Part shown: one piece after another, positions 1-11,893 of the stretch
Numbering within the stretch: the first letter of the stretch is position 1
Layout of the letters: every line of letters begins with the position of its first letter
DNA from: Nephromyces sp. MM_2019
Lineage: Eukaryota; Apicomplexa; Aconoidasida; Nephromycida
Assembly (NCBI GenBank): GCA_015657535.1
Contig: JADHZB010000615.1
Coordinates: 16,448 to 80,447, forward strand
DNA: 64,000 nt
Reading direction: 5' to 3'
The notes under the pieces: generated by a model
Databases searched by the model: none
What the model was told of the DNA's origin: nothing
The model's input: the letters and a program-made list of their open reading frames with translations, nothing else
Position numbers and translations under genes: made by a program

Positions 1-1735
1 TTCATAACTATATTATGATGAATTAGCTCATTTAGCTTATATAATGTGTATAGTATAATAATCAATATTTATATATATATGTATTCTGAGTTGGTATATA
101 ACATAAAATTTGTTGACACTTGTAAATAAATACCTAATTTATCCAACTATAAAATAAAATAAAATGAAAATTGGAAATGAAAGGAAACAATAAAAATGAC
201 AAAAATAGAAAGCCTAACTAAAAATATATTTTACTATAATTAATTCATCTCTTTTACCATTTTAAGAAGTTTTGGACAATCAGATATACATTGTTTTATA
301 TAGGTTACAAAATGTACATTGTATTATATATGTTATGTTATTCATTTTCTATTATATACGTAATGCTCTAACACAAATGTTATATATATTGTATTATAGG
401 TTTTATTACATGTGCTGTACATATGCTATAGCATATAATATATTTTAGATATTTTATATTTTGTGCTATGTTGTATATAAAAATATACGATAAGATGTGT
501 TAAGTAATTTAAAAATCAAAACAAGTTCTGTTTATACGTTAAGAAATTCTAATCACAGGTATTTATAAATATAAGAATGACATACAAAATTTCAAGTAAC
601 GTTTAAATAAACACCACAACTTAGAATAAATGTTAAATTGTTTTTTCACTATTGTATATATATATGTTTTGGAGATCATCCATAAATATTAAATAAACAA
701 ATATATCATATTACATACAACATTTTTGAATGATTTCCATATAAATAATGAATTATAAAGTTTTATTACCATCTACTAAAACAAGAAAATCATCATTTAT
801 ATTTTTCTAAATAATCATTAATTATTCTATATAAAATGATTATTTTTAAATATATATAAAAGTCTCAATTTTACCAAGTATATATTTATGTGGCTCAATT
901 ATAATCAAATAGCACACATGCAAATATATATATTACTTCATAGTTAACCCTGAGATACTAGTTTTACTTTTAAACTGTTGTAGTGATTATTAAATTGGAA
1001 ATGTTTGAACTTTGTTCTGAATATGTGATTTTAGCTAACAATATCTATGATTCATTAGGAAACAGACTTATAGCATACTGTTTATCAAGTTGGATATCAA
1101 ACATTTTGGCTTCATTTACTTACATACAGATTGTACATAGCATTTGATATTGAGAAGTTATATTATGTTTGCTAGAATAAGTTTAAATGTGATATTTATT
1201 CTAACTGTTGTTAAATTTATATCAAATTATAAGATAATCATTTCCACTAGAATAGTTGGAAATATTGAGTAAACTGTGGGTAAGTTTTGTGATATCTCTA
1301 GTTGAGTAAATTTTATTTAGGAATGGTCAAAATTATATGTATAAAAATCTGTAGATATTAACGGAAGATAAAAGCCACTAACGAATCTAATATGTATTAC
1401 AATTTGATAGGATTGTTAAATCTCGAAAAATTAATATATGGTTTTAGGCTTTCTCTTTCATTTATATAATATACTGTTGTAAAGTAATTTTATTTTTAGC
1501 TCCAGTATACTCAAAATTAATAAAATCCATTAGTTTGATTATTTTGATAGTTCCAATGAATATCTAATGAAGTTGATTTTTAGTTTCTTTAAAAAATAAA
1601 TACTCAATTTTATTTCGTATTTATATTATTCTATTGCTTTAGTAGTATGCTTCAAATAAGTTTTCAAGCATAATCCCAGTTATCGTAATTAATCTAAAAC
1701 TCCAATTGGACTTATAATTTGAGTAGTGTTTGAAA
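1..1735. other. Gene-free A+T-rich stretch
   Basis: No reading frame of useful length and no exon with plausible splice sites was seen. The sequence is A+T-rich with short TA runs, for example around 70-80 and 655-665. It presumably holds the promoter and 5' UTR of the CCCH zinc-finger gene and the flank of a gene outside the window. Confidence 0.5.
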
Positions 1736-3398
1736 ATGACCTGCTCAACATTGCTGAGCAAAACGGATTTATGCCTATTTCGAACAAAGCATTGTAAAAG
1801 ACTCTCAAAGCATAAATGTTGCTTTGGTCCAGAGTAAGCTTAATGACTTAGTTATATAATGCGAATAAAATTATCAAAGGGTATTGGGTATGCTAGTGTT
1901 TAAAATTACTTATTCTTGTAATAAATTTGATTATTAATCAGACGGTGCCAGTACAGTCATAATGATTATTGGAATCGACGTTGCCCATTCTTTTTAAGTA
2001 ACCAAGAATACTTAAGATATTTGCCCACACTTTGCCCTAATGTAAAAATTACGGAAAATGGTGTTATAATTAACAATTGTCCGAGAGGTGGTGATTGTCC
2101 TTTTGCTCATTCTGATGAAGAGATAATGTATCATCCCTTATTTTACAAGGTGAAATTGAGTATGATGAAAAATTTAGTAAGCAAAACATTAGGTTTCAAT
2201 GCAATTTTTCAGACTGTTCGGTGCCAAGACTACCTTAATGGACATTGTAATGTATATTATTGCCCTTACGTACATGGACTTGCAGAAATGCGAGCACCTG
2301 AGAAGTTTAAATTGCCTTTCACAAAAGGAGTCGAAGGTAAATTGAAATAAGTATTCCAAAAATTATTAATAACGAAAATTTATTTATCTTAGTGCCCTAC
2401 ATCGAAAACGTCACTCTTGTTGATCGAATAACTGATGTTGGAAAGGTGAATTAGAATTAAAATTTGTATTTATTTATAATAAAATTAGGTTGATTTTTTT
2501 TCAAGGAGAATTTGATAATTAAAGGCTTTGAAAAGAATAAAAATTGCAGTGATATTATATCAGAAATCGGAACAAAAAGCTTAAAAAAATATGATTTTGA
2601 AGATGATACTGTTAGGCTTTTACCTCGTGGTAATTTCTTTTCGAACCAGGAGTGCAAAGACCCGTTTATATTCAAATCTCTATCCTCGAATAAGGATAAT
2701 AGTACTAAGAGCAATTTAATTTTTAAAAATTTCAACAATAGTGGTTATTCGGAAATCGATGAATTCAACTATCCAAGCTTCCCAAACTTAAATGAGTCGA
2801 ATAATTCTCATAAGCTGTTGACAACAAACCAGCCTAGGAATGAGAATATTTGGGGAAAAGGTTTCATGAAACTTAAAGATTGTAGTTTCAATGATACACT
2901 AGACTCATTAAACTTAGGAGTATGCTCGAGCCCAATAGATAATACCAGTTGGTGCGGTTTTGGATCCTTTGAAAATTACGATGTAGATAATAAATTGAAC
3001 TTCTCATCTATATCGAGCTCTTTCGAAACTATTGAGCTGAATGATAAAAGTTCAAATCGAAGAATAAAGAGCCAAGATAGTGCAGAAGATTCAGATTCGA
3101 AAAGTACCAGGTGTAGTAGGTCAGAGATTCCGAAATGTTTTATATCTAGGGCACCCCCGGGCTTAAAAGTAGATGATCGCTTGGCCACTTTAACAGGTGA
3201 ACTGATAAAAAAGCTTCAAGAAAATAGGAGTTCATTCAACACATCAGAATGGAAAGATATAGATTTGATTGCTTCAATGGTAAGTAAACTTCATATTGAG
3301 CTTTGAATTGAGCCTAGTGACTATGACTATAAAATGGTATAATATAGGTTAATAAGGAATTGATAAAAGATGAGGTTATAAACTCGAGATTATGTTAA
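1736..3398 (+). CDS. Triple CCCH-type zinc finger protein, 5 exons
   Basis: Likely RNA-binding protein. I read exons 1736-1833, 1942-2337, about 2392-2445, 2506-3279 and 3348-3398; each junction has GT...AG and the phases close. Finger 1 (exons 1-2, CKRLSKHKCC..RCQYSH) fits C-x8-C-x5-C-x3-H. Finger 2 ends CPRGGDCPFAH with a cysteine 15 residues upstream. Finger 3, CQDYLNGHCNVYYCPYVH, fits C-x7-C-x4-C-x3-H. The remaining roughly 280 residues are Ser/Asn-rich and low complexity, with no recognised domain. Tandem CCCH proteins of this layout usually bind RNA in post-transcriptional control; whether this one does is inferred. The ATG at 1736 is the first in frame with finger 1. No gene symbol is justified. 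Confidence 0.85.
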
Positions 3399-4295
3399 AT
3401 CAAGTTGGAACAAATCTCAGGGGAACCAGAGTTGTAGGCAAAAGATTATTTCAAAAGGCCAATGGAGCTCTAAAATTTATAATTTATAGAGATTTCTAAA
3501 TAATATAAATATTATATATAAAATTTGTAATAGCTAGAATTAGATAAGTGTTTCATACATAAAAAGCACAAATAGTGCTCGTTAAGGTTTTTATGAGTTT
3601 GAAGTCTAGATAAAACTTTTTAATATCATTTTATATTAGTCCATGTTACAAAATCGTTATAACTATCATATAAATAGCATATTATACCATTTTCTTTCTC
3701 AAAATAATAGCTTTGTATGTTTAAGTAAAGGATTCCAAATTTTTTAGAATTGATAATGATATCGAATTTTTTGGAAATTGTAAACATAGTGAGACTAGTC
3801 TCAATTCAACTAAATTTGTATTTATAAATAGCAGAACATGAGCTTGATCTGATATCAATCTAATATATTTTATATATTTATATCTTATGAATCCATCTTT
3901 AGGTGATATTTATAAAAGGCTTTACTGTTTTATGTTTTGTTAACAAATATAAAAGATTGTAACGTATAAAGATATTAGAATCAATTATAGAAATACTCTG
4001 ATGTTTTTTAAGTTAAAGCTAATAACAAATAAAAATATAATATCAAATCTTTTTTTTTTTTTCTTGTTTCAATTTGTTCCTGAATACCATCCTCTCATCA
4101 TAGACACTGTGAAAGCATAATAAAAATGAGTAGAGCTCAAGAAATGATAATGTAAAGTGTGCTTACTTAAAAAATTTAGAATTTCTTGAAAGTGTTTGCA
4201 GCTTTGAGTTAAGTCTTTCATTGTATTTTGAATTGGTAAGCTTTTTCAGGAGAAACCTTGAGGAAATTAAAAATTTGGAAAAATTTCGGAGTAAC
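3399..4295. other. Intergenic, convergent 3' flanks
   Basis: Lies between the end of the plus-strand CCCH gene and the minus-strand RRM gene. Contains a T-run at about 4050-4061. A minus-strand frame open through about 4165-4360 has no start and may be an exon or a chance frame. Otherwise nothing coding. Confidence 0.4.
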
Positions 4296-4527
4296 TTAGG
4301 AAAAGTGGCTAAATTTGTTTGGGAGAGAATATGAAATCGGAAAGAAGCTGCTGAGAAAGAAAAATATTATACAAGTGGTCATCAAATTTACCTTGGTAGT
4401 GGTTGCTTATTCATCCGCCACGAAACAGAGTATTCTTTAGTATATTTCTCTTTTATAGACTTGGTGAATAAGCGTAGGATAAGTTCTTTTCTCCTGCTGT
4501 TAAATGTTTTGATGCCAACTGTTGCTT
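4296..4527 (-). other. Candidate alternative 3' exons of the RRM gene
   Basis: The RRM frame ends AAG-GTTTAA at 4576, which is also a possible splice donor. A strong acceptor (TCTGTACAG) lies 47 bases further on, and the following sequence looks coding. If spliced, a phase-0 continuation starts NIPKIKQQLASKHL and a further junction could carry it to a stop near 4296. Several acceptors and frames compete, so I cannot fix one model. The simple stop at 4576 may be the real end. Confidence 0.3.
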
Positions 4528-4575
4528 TATCTTGGGAATATTCTGTACAGAAAAGAATTATGATTATTAAATCCA

Positions 4576-5503
4576 TTAAACCTTGAAAGTTGACATCATA
4601 CTGGAGTCAAATAGTTGATTTAGTGGTTTTTGGCTGATTAATTTTCTCAAATCATCAGGGCTATTAGGATAGTTGAGAGATCCCTTATGCATTCTAGGAT
4701 CAGCTTTATCAAATTGAAGATCTTGTATTAAATCTTTTATTTCCATAGGACCTTTATTTTTTATGGTATTGTAGATGTTATCAAGGTAAATAAAAGTATC
4801 TCTAGAATAATCGGATTTCTTTTTTATATATAATACGTCATTGGTTTGTAGAGTGTCGAGGTTTTTGATTCGAATGAGTTTATTCTGGAGAGATGGTGGG
4901 AACTTTAATTTTGCATGGGTGGCAGAAACTGCCGCCTGAGCTTCACGGAAGGTGATATAGGCAATTCCAGAGCATTGATAAGGATCTAAATGGTGTGGTA
5001 GACATCGGCATGTTTCAATTATTCCATACTTTGAAAAAAATTTCCGCAATCTTTCCTGCATGTATTCAGGAGTTCTACATGGTGGTAAACCTTTAATCTC
5101 CAAAGTATTGGGTCCAAAAACTTCAGAACCAAAGAATCTACAATTTTAAAATGTTTTTTATTCAGTAATGTGTATATGTTTTATTAGAGATAAGTAAGTA
5201 ACTTATAAAGATGTAAGATTAGACTAACCCAGATTGCGGGGTATCAAACATCCAATTAAATGGCTTTTTAGTTATCTTAGATATTGGAGGGTAGTGAAGT
5301 GGGTTAATTGAGTTTAAGTCACTTTCAGGTCTTCTGATTTCAGATCTTGAGCGAGTTGCCCCATAGCTTGTAGCCATGAAGCTTCGAACAGTGTCAAAAC
5401 TTTGATAGATACCCTTTGGCGGAATATTTGGGTTATATAGTTGTAAAGAGTAAAGTATCCTCTTCAGTGGTGAAGGTGAATTTCTACACCAAGCTTTTAA
5501 CAT
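4576..5503 (-). CDS. RRM-domain protein, possibly mitochondrial
   Basis: Two exons, 5503-5229 and 5137-4576, join in phase 2 and give about 278 residues. The first exon begins MLKAWCRNSPSPLKRILYSL, basic and hydroxylated without acidic residues, as in a mitochondrial presequence. Near the middle is an RRM-like fold: the RNP2-like LEIKGLPP, then FFSKYGIIETCRCLP, then the RNP1-like GIAYITFREAQAAV. The tail has no recognised domain. Role: RNA binding, substrate unknown; mitochondrial location is inferred only from the N-terminus. The ATG at 5503 is the first in frame after an upstream stop. The 3' end is uncertain because the stop overlaps a possible splice donor. Confidence 0.7.
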
Positions 5504-6093
5504 ATTTCTTGTAGAGATTTGATAAAAAAGGAATTGCCAATATGACAAATCCAATTAATGAAAAAGCTTGAATTATAATCCAGTATCGATTATTATGCTC
5601 ATGCAAACATGTTAATAGTATTAAACTGCTTTATCTATGCTTCTATGACTCATTAGGTTTTTTCAAGCGTGTTGTTGAAATTAATTTGAACTCTTTTACA
5701 TATGATTCAAATGATTATTAGCAATGTTTAATTGAGTTTATTAGGGTGGGTTTTAACTCTTATATTTTTAATTCAAATCTCCATTGATTTATTTTTTATT
5801 TACTTAGCTCTTGTTGATAAATAATGTTTTTTGAGTTATGTAAATAATATATCTTCGCTATTGTATATAAGTAAGATTTGTATAGTAAATTGATTATATA
5901 TTGAGATTTCCATTTAAAAATGTGCTATGATTTCAGACTTATTTTCTGAAGGCATTATTAATAATACTACAAAAGTACATAATAGTGATTTCTTTGGAAA
6001 AGTTCAGATATTAAGAATAGTTTAAAAATATAGATTGAGTATTATAATAGATGATGATTGAATTTAAGCAGCTTAGTTATATCTAGTTGGGTA
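5504..6093. other. Intergenic
   Basis: A+T-rich spacer between two minus-strand genes, holding the 5' flank of the RRM gene and the 3' flank of the next gene. No exon-like frame was seen. Confidence 0.4.
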
Positions 6094-6687
6094 TTATTTG
6101 GACTTTTTTTTCCCACGTTTACCATCTAATACATTTTTATAACGATTATCAAAATCTTGTTCCTTGGTAGATTTCTTAATCTTAGAAATTCTTGATTCAA
6201 TGAGACGCATGTAATTTTCAATATGAAGATTAGCCTTTTGGTATGATCGCCTATAAGAGTTGAATATGTACATTTATAAAGTAAAAGCTATAAAATAATT
6301 TAAAGAGGTATTAACCTTCCCTGTCTACAAAGATTTTGGGTACTAATCTTTTTATTGTGTGATTGTCCATCTGTGGCTTCTTCTCCTAATCTCTTGATTC
6401 GCTTTTGCTCTTGGTATATCTTCTCTGCATCTTCCCATTCTGGGGCATGCCATTCCTAATTAATGATCATAAATGTGTGGGTGGAGTAGTAGAAAATAAT
6501 AAAGCATAAAATTATATATTTCTTATAATTGAAACTAATAGGGTACCAATATTTGCCTCTGCCTTTGCCTCTCCGATTTAAATTGTTGGCGATAAAACTC
6601 TTCATCTTTAACCCTCATAAATCGAAGCCGTCTGACAACGGAAGAAATCTCCTTACTAACTTTAGAATCTTCTTCCTTTTTTTGCAT
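6094..6687 (-). CDS. Small highly charged protein, 3 exons, unrecognised
   Basis: Exons 6687-6547, 6455-6316 and 6250-6094 close in phase and give 145 residues. The protein is rich in Lys, Arg, Glu and Gln and is largely helical in appearance: RRLRFMRVKDEEFYRQQFK, then EWHAPEWEDAEKIYQEQKR, and a lysine tail ending GKRGKKKSK. Such a make-up suits a nuclear, nucleolar or ribosome-associated protein, but I do not recognise the family. The two Trp residues around residues 48-54 look conserved-motif-like. No signal peptide or membrane segment. Confidence 0.7.
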
Positions 6688-7045
6688 AATTTTTACAATT
6701 TTGTATATAATGATTGGAGGATATCTTTTTATTTATTTTGTGTTCGATCATATAAAATAATATAAATTAATATGTTATGTATTTAATTTATATTAACTAG
6801 AACTACTATAATGGTCTAAGGAGCTTTCATTTAATTCTGTTATTTATTGCTTATTCATTAATGGTAAACTTTTTTATTCTAGTTTTTACATAGTTGGAGT
6901 TTGAACAGTGCCGAATTTGATTTGAATCAGATTTTTAAGTTAAAAATTTATAATTAAGACTATCAAAAAATTTCCCTTCCCAGGTTATGCATCCAGTCAA
7001 AAATAATGAAAAAAGTTTGAAATTTGCTTCATTTTAAAGGATTTA
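6688..7045. other. Intergenic
   Basis: Short spacer between minus-strand genes; 5' flank of the small charged protein gene. Nothing else seen. Confidence 0.4.
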
Positions 7046-9184
7046 TTAATTCAAATATGATAATAAAACTTTAGCAGTAGAGTCGTAGTCCTGTCTTATT
7101 TCGTCATCTAAATTTTTGAATATACATTTTATCAATGATCTTATTTATGAAGTAATTTCAGATGAGTAGAAACCACTTACTTCTATGGAAAATCATTGAA
7201 TCCTCAAACGTTATTTCTTTTGAATCTCCATTCTCCTCATTTATTTGGTTATCAAATGCAGATTTTAGGATCTTTAGGTTCGATAAACTTGATCCTTGAT
7301 TACTTGTTGAGTCCGTAAGTATATTATTACACTCCGAAATTGTTTCATTCAAATATGCCTTACAAATATTCTGATAAAATTTTTTAACAAGCTTAATAAT
7401 GAATTAATAAAACTTCTTGATTTTAACCTTTAAAGGCATTAGATCGCTCTCATTTAATAGCTGAAACTCATCAGTAAGAAAAAGGAAGTGCTTGAAGCAC
7501 GAGTTCAAATTTGCAACTGCATTGTACTAAAGATAAATTTTTGAGTAGTTTCGAAAAGATAAAGTATTTTTTAAGGATTCTAAAATTACTGTTTCAAGAT
7601 GGTGTATATGATGACGATAGACGTGAGCGTAAATTCTAAATATTAATAGAGCACATGTCCTGGTAATACTCCGAAAATTTTCTGATTCTAAATAAAAAAG
7701 CTTAAGGGTGATAAAGAAATTTAAACAAAGGTTGAGAATTATTTTTCACCTTTCAGGCTTAGTATGTTGGTGTCCGCTAGTTGTTCATTAATCCAAACAA
7801 AGGCTCGTTCGATATAATTTTTGCTATTAAGGCTCACAATTTTACCATCCATTTTGCAAAAGTATACAATACTGAAAAACAAGCAAAAATCTAAGTCAAA
7901 ATGAATAATTCAATAATACTTACATACCAGCCTGCAATCATTAATTCACATTGGCAATAATCCCATAAGCAGCTCATAACAAGTTGCACGTCTTCTAGAC
8001 AAGAAAATACTGTTCATTAATATAGGAAAAATATTTTCTAAACGATTCAAAATTAGCCCTTAAGTTTAGCATTTTTATAAACGAACGTAATGATGCAAGC
8101 CATTGTTCTTTGCAGACTGTATTTGGAGCCCTCACAATTTCTCTCAAGTTTTTGTTCCCAAGGGATTCAGCTAGTGCTCTTTGTGTCCTGAACAATTTGA
8201 AAAATATAGCCAGCATATACATAAAATTCTTAGAAGGTTTGATTACACATTTAGGTTCTCAAAGATGTTTTTCGCTTTTGCCCCGATGAAATTATGAAAT
8301 ATTTTCTTTTGTGCATTTGTATTTTGGGTATCTGGTGGTATATAAAAAATTATTTCGAGACATTTTTGATAATTAAAATTATAACATTAGGTGGAAATTT
8401 AATACAATTCCAATACTCATACTCAACCTTTGTTTTGACGAGAATCTCGAGCTTTGAATAAGCCATCAGTGTCGTCTAATGGTTCATTTTTATCTTGAGA
8501 TTCATTTTCAATAATATTGTTGATAAACTCAGATATTTCTAAGGAGTTGTCATATTTGGCCTTATTAGGCTCATTAATTATGTTGTTGTCTTTCCCATTT
8601 ATATTTATTTTGCTTTCTTGTATCTGTCTGCTGATGCTTAAATTATTTCTAGTTTTATAACTACTCCTGGAAGAAACACGACTATAGCTCGACTTGAGTT
8701 GATTATTTTTCCTAAATTTGAAAACTGAATTGCCCAAGATGGCCGTAGCTTTATTATTATTATTTTTTGAAGATCTTGTTCGATCATCATCATTATGGTA
8801 TTTTTGATTGATTTTTTTCAATTCCTTGGTTTCAATGCTTGGAAGAATGTTTGTTTTATCAATTTTTATATTTGTAGGTGACTTTTTCTTTTCCAAAGTT
8901 GTTTTCTGCACTCCGGTCTTGATAAGCACTTGTTCTTTAAAAGTTGAATTAGTTTTGATATTTTCACAGTTAAGGACTCCTTTGTAATATTGATTTTTAG
9001 TTCTCTCATGATCTTGATTAGTTTTATTTTTACTCCATAAATTACCTTTTAGTCCTTTCCATATACCTTTAGTCATCCGTCTCCTTGAAATGTCAGATTT
9101 TCGAAACCAATAAGATGGGCTATATTCTTCATTTGATTTTTTAGCTAATTCAATATTTGTGGCTAAATCTAGTTTTTCATCCAT
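7046..9184 (-). CDS. MOB1/phocein family kinase co-activator with long N-terminal extension
   Basis: MOB1 proteins bind and activate NDR/LATS kinases in cell-cycle exit and cytokinesis. The core begins about residue 282: LAESLGNKNLREIV matches the MOB1 stretch before its first helix. It continues with WINEQLADTNILSL, RIYAHVYRHHIHHLETV and NSCFKHFLFLTDEFQLLNES, all clear MOB1 signatures. Both His positions of the MOB1 zinc site are present (HVYRHH), but the paired Cys are not visible in my model, where the ML..NFES..LVMS segment replaces C-x4-C. Upstream is a roughly 250-residue Lys/Asn/Ser-rich extension in one exon (9184 to about 8425), joined to the core by small exons. A C-terminal extension of about 90 residues ends AKVLLSYLN. 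About 550 residues in all, against about 215 for typical MOB1. Confidence 0.82.
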
Positions 9185-9755
9185 TGTGGTTCAATAAGAG
9201 TTTGCAAAACCAAAAATATGATAATTAATTTTCTCAATGAATGCAATTTTCAAACTTAACTATGCACATTTTGAAAGGTTTCTCTAGGATTACTACTCAA
9301 ACTTGGTTGAAAATTAATAGAAGTTACCATTAAATATCCATTCTTCTTACGAGTTATTCTTACCTTAAAATCACACATGTAGAATTCTTAACATATAGAG
9401 CTTGAAACTAAATGCAAATAACAATTTTATTACATCTGAAATAATAAAATTTTACGTTTGAAAAATCTCCTTCATTGATAATTAGAAATTTCAGTTGTCT
9501 TAATTATAGAGCACAGCAAGAGCTTATTGAAGGCCGAGTAAAAAATTAAATTTAAAGGTAGTATTATTTTATTTACTTTAAGAAGTGAATTTGTTAAAAT
9601 ATTAAGCAGAAATTGACTTAAGTTCAATAAAGCATGGAAATGTAGACTGCGAAAAAAGTCGAAAAATTCTTCTTAAACTATGATATAATGAATATTTTTA
9701 TATATCTTTTGAGTTCTGTAGCAAGCTTATCTTCTTTGTTAAAAATAATAATAAC
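9185..9755. other. Intergenic
   Basis: Spacer between minus-strand genes, containing the 5' flank of the MOB1-family gene. No exon-like sequence recognised. Confidence 0.4.
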
Positions 9756-10348
9756 TCATAATTTTTTCGCTGATTTAATCTTTTTTGTCTTCAAAGGTCT
9801 TCGTAAGCATAGAATTTGAGGATTAGGACTGAATTTATTTTTGATTCAATTGAATGACAATTGTTTGCAGAAAATGCATACTTGTAGCATCATCATAAAA
9901 CACTTACGGATAATTATAATAGTGTTCCCATCCATGTGCTTCGCTGACTTTAAGTTTATTTGCAATAATATTAGATGATATAAGACCCTTCTTTTTGCTT
10001 TTTCTCGATTTCTCTTTAAAAGTTTTATATAATCTATATTGCTGAATCAATTTATATTCTCATTACTTATATCTTCCCTAAAATAATTTACCAATTAAAT
10101 ACCTGTTCGGTTAGGATTACATGCCTGAAAATCCAAATATAATCAGTAAGGCTCAGTTATAAATGAAAATTGCTAAATATTTACTTGTATTCATAATGTG
10201 AGTCCTGCAATTTGCCTTCGTGGCTTTCTATTGAATTTCCTTGAGAATCATAAGCTCTTGAGAAGTTGGCAACATCACCAAATAATTTTCTCTCGTAAAA
10301 TGATTCATAATATGAAGCCTCACCTTCCACTTGAGAGAGAGCCTTCAT
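9756..10348 (-). CDS. Small unrecognised protein, 4 exons
   Basis: Reads from ATG 10348 (MKALSQVEGEASYYESFYER) through short exons to the stop at 9756, with phases closing at each GT...AG junction. The second coding exon is only about 22 bases (HVILTEQ). The middle is basic (TFKEKSRKSKKKGLISS), followed by the aromatic HGWEHYYNYPPNPQ and a basic tail, PLKTKKIKSAKKL. About 145 residues, no signal peptide or membrane segment. The basic ends suggest a nuclear or nucleic-acid-bound protein, but no family is recognised. Confidence 0.55.
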
Positions 10349-10864
10349 GGTTCTAGAATAAATTTGATATTAATATTCCTGAAATCTTATAAAGATTATA
10401 GATTTTAAAAAGTATCAATATTGATATACGGAGCGATCTACTATGTTTAGCATACCCTCTTGGTGAAATCATATAAAAGAAAATAAATATCAACTAAGGA
10501 AACTAATTTTAAAAAGTTACGATTCAAAAATAACTAAATTTTTACAAGTCCTATGACTTGATTTTGATTTGCAACAAAAAGATTCTAAATCTTTTGCAGC
10601 ACTTGAAAGTAAATTTAAAAAGTCACTGACAGCCAGAAATAACAGCAACTAAAAATTTAGTATTCATTGAATCGTTCATATTTCTGTTGTTCTTTAAACA
10701 AATAGCTCATTTACAAATAAATACTTTTTATATTTATGTTAAGGGATGAATAATAAAAAAAAATTAGTCAAATTCTGAGTTAAAAAGTAAGTCTAAGTTG
10801 TTTATTTATTTAAAAGTACAAAGGAATCACAGATTTCAGGTATTCATTTTGATTCTTTCAAAAT
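10349..10864. other. Intergenic
   Basis: A+T-rich spacer between two minus-strand genes; no coding features seen. Confidence 0.4.
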
Positions 10865-11893
10865 TTAAAAGTCCTTTTCAATTGCTCTTTTCAAAAGATT
10901 AAGGTGCGGTTCTGGTCCATCCATAGCATACACAGATTTTATTTCCCAAATAGGCCACATCTTAAAAAGTAATTTACCACGAATCATTCTCTCACTAACA
11001 AGGCCATAAAATCGACTATCCAGTGATTTATCTATTGACAATTTGTATATATTAAATTAAGTTTATGATGTTTTGAAAATGAAGAATTTACCTAAATTCT
11101 CTCCTAACAGAATTACAAAACCTTGAGGTACATTAATATCTTTTACTTCACCCTTTTGATCTATTATCTTAATATTATCTCCTTCAATAAATAGACAATT
11201 TAATTGATTTAGTTTTTATGAGCTTATCTGAATATCGATCAATATTTATAGTAAACTTACCACCCATAGCACAAATTCGTTTGCAAACCCAAGAATTGTT
11301 ATCCAATGGGTTCTTGGATACGACTATATCACCACGTTTATAGCCAAATAAGCTTGGGCCTAAGATATCTAACCATAGAGTGTCGTAATCCTCCCCAATT
11401 ATTGGCCACATACTTGCACCTTCGGACTGCATTTTAGTGTTAAAGCAATTATAATAATATGGATATTAGATTTTATAAAAAGGGGCTCAACTATGTTCTA
11501 TTCATTGAAAGTATATTTCGAAAATCGTAAATACTATTGTGAAGCACTCGTAATAATTGGCAACTTACCTTAATTATTAAAAATAGATGATGATCGATAA
11601 TAGACTTAATGCTCATAATAACAAAAATTTTCCACCAAATATCTGAAAGCCCTCTGGCTTTTGTTTTATTGATATAAATAAATCCTAACCACCTTTCCTT
11701 GAAAGATTTTTCATTCTTGAATAAAACGGGATATGTCAGCTTGAACCTGATTTTATAATTATTTATGTCATTATATTTTAAATTTAGGAATTGTAGCAGT
11801 TAGGTATATATACAAATATGGATGTAAGAGCAAAATAAATTTTATCGTATTTAACCTTAGGGAGTTGAAAAGACGTCCGAATAAATTTTTCAT
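10865..11893 (-). CDS. Mitochondrial inner membrane protease-like S26 signal peptidase
   Basis: Serine/lysine peptidase of the IMP1/IMP2 branch of family S26, which removes bipartite sorting signals at the outer face of the mitochondrial inner membrane. Five exons: a start exon (MKNLFGRLFNSLR, basic), an exon with a hydrophobic stretch (IWWKIFVIMSIK), then SEGASMWPIIGEDYDTLW. The Ser of GASMWP is the predicted nucleophile. The Lys of CKRICAMGGD, in box D, is the general base. The C-terminal box DSRFYGLVSERMIRGKLLFK matches IMP proteins (D-S-R-x-[FY]-G). The intron inside KRICAMGGD resolves cleanly in phase 1. About 240 residues. It could be either IMP1 or IMP2; only one copy is in this window. 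Confidence 0.88.

Noticed and set aside
6529..6765. Plus-strand frame of 78 codons
   Set aside because: Antisense to the first exon of the small charged protein gene.
8000..8060. 16-base intron (GTATTTTCTTGTCTAG) in the MOB1-family gene
   Set aside because: It would fix the frame, but a donor 33 bases upstream uses the same acceptor in the same phase and gives a 49-base intron typical of this genome.
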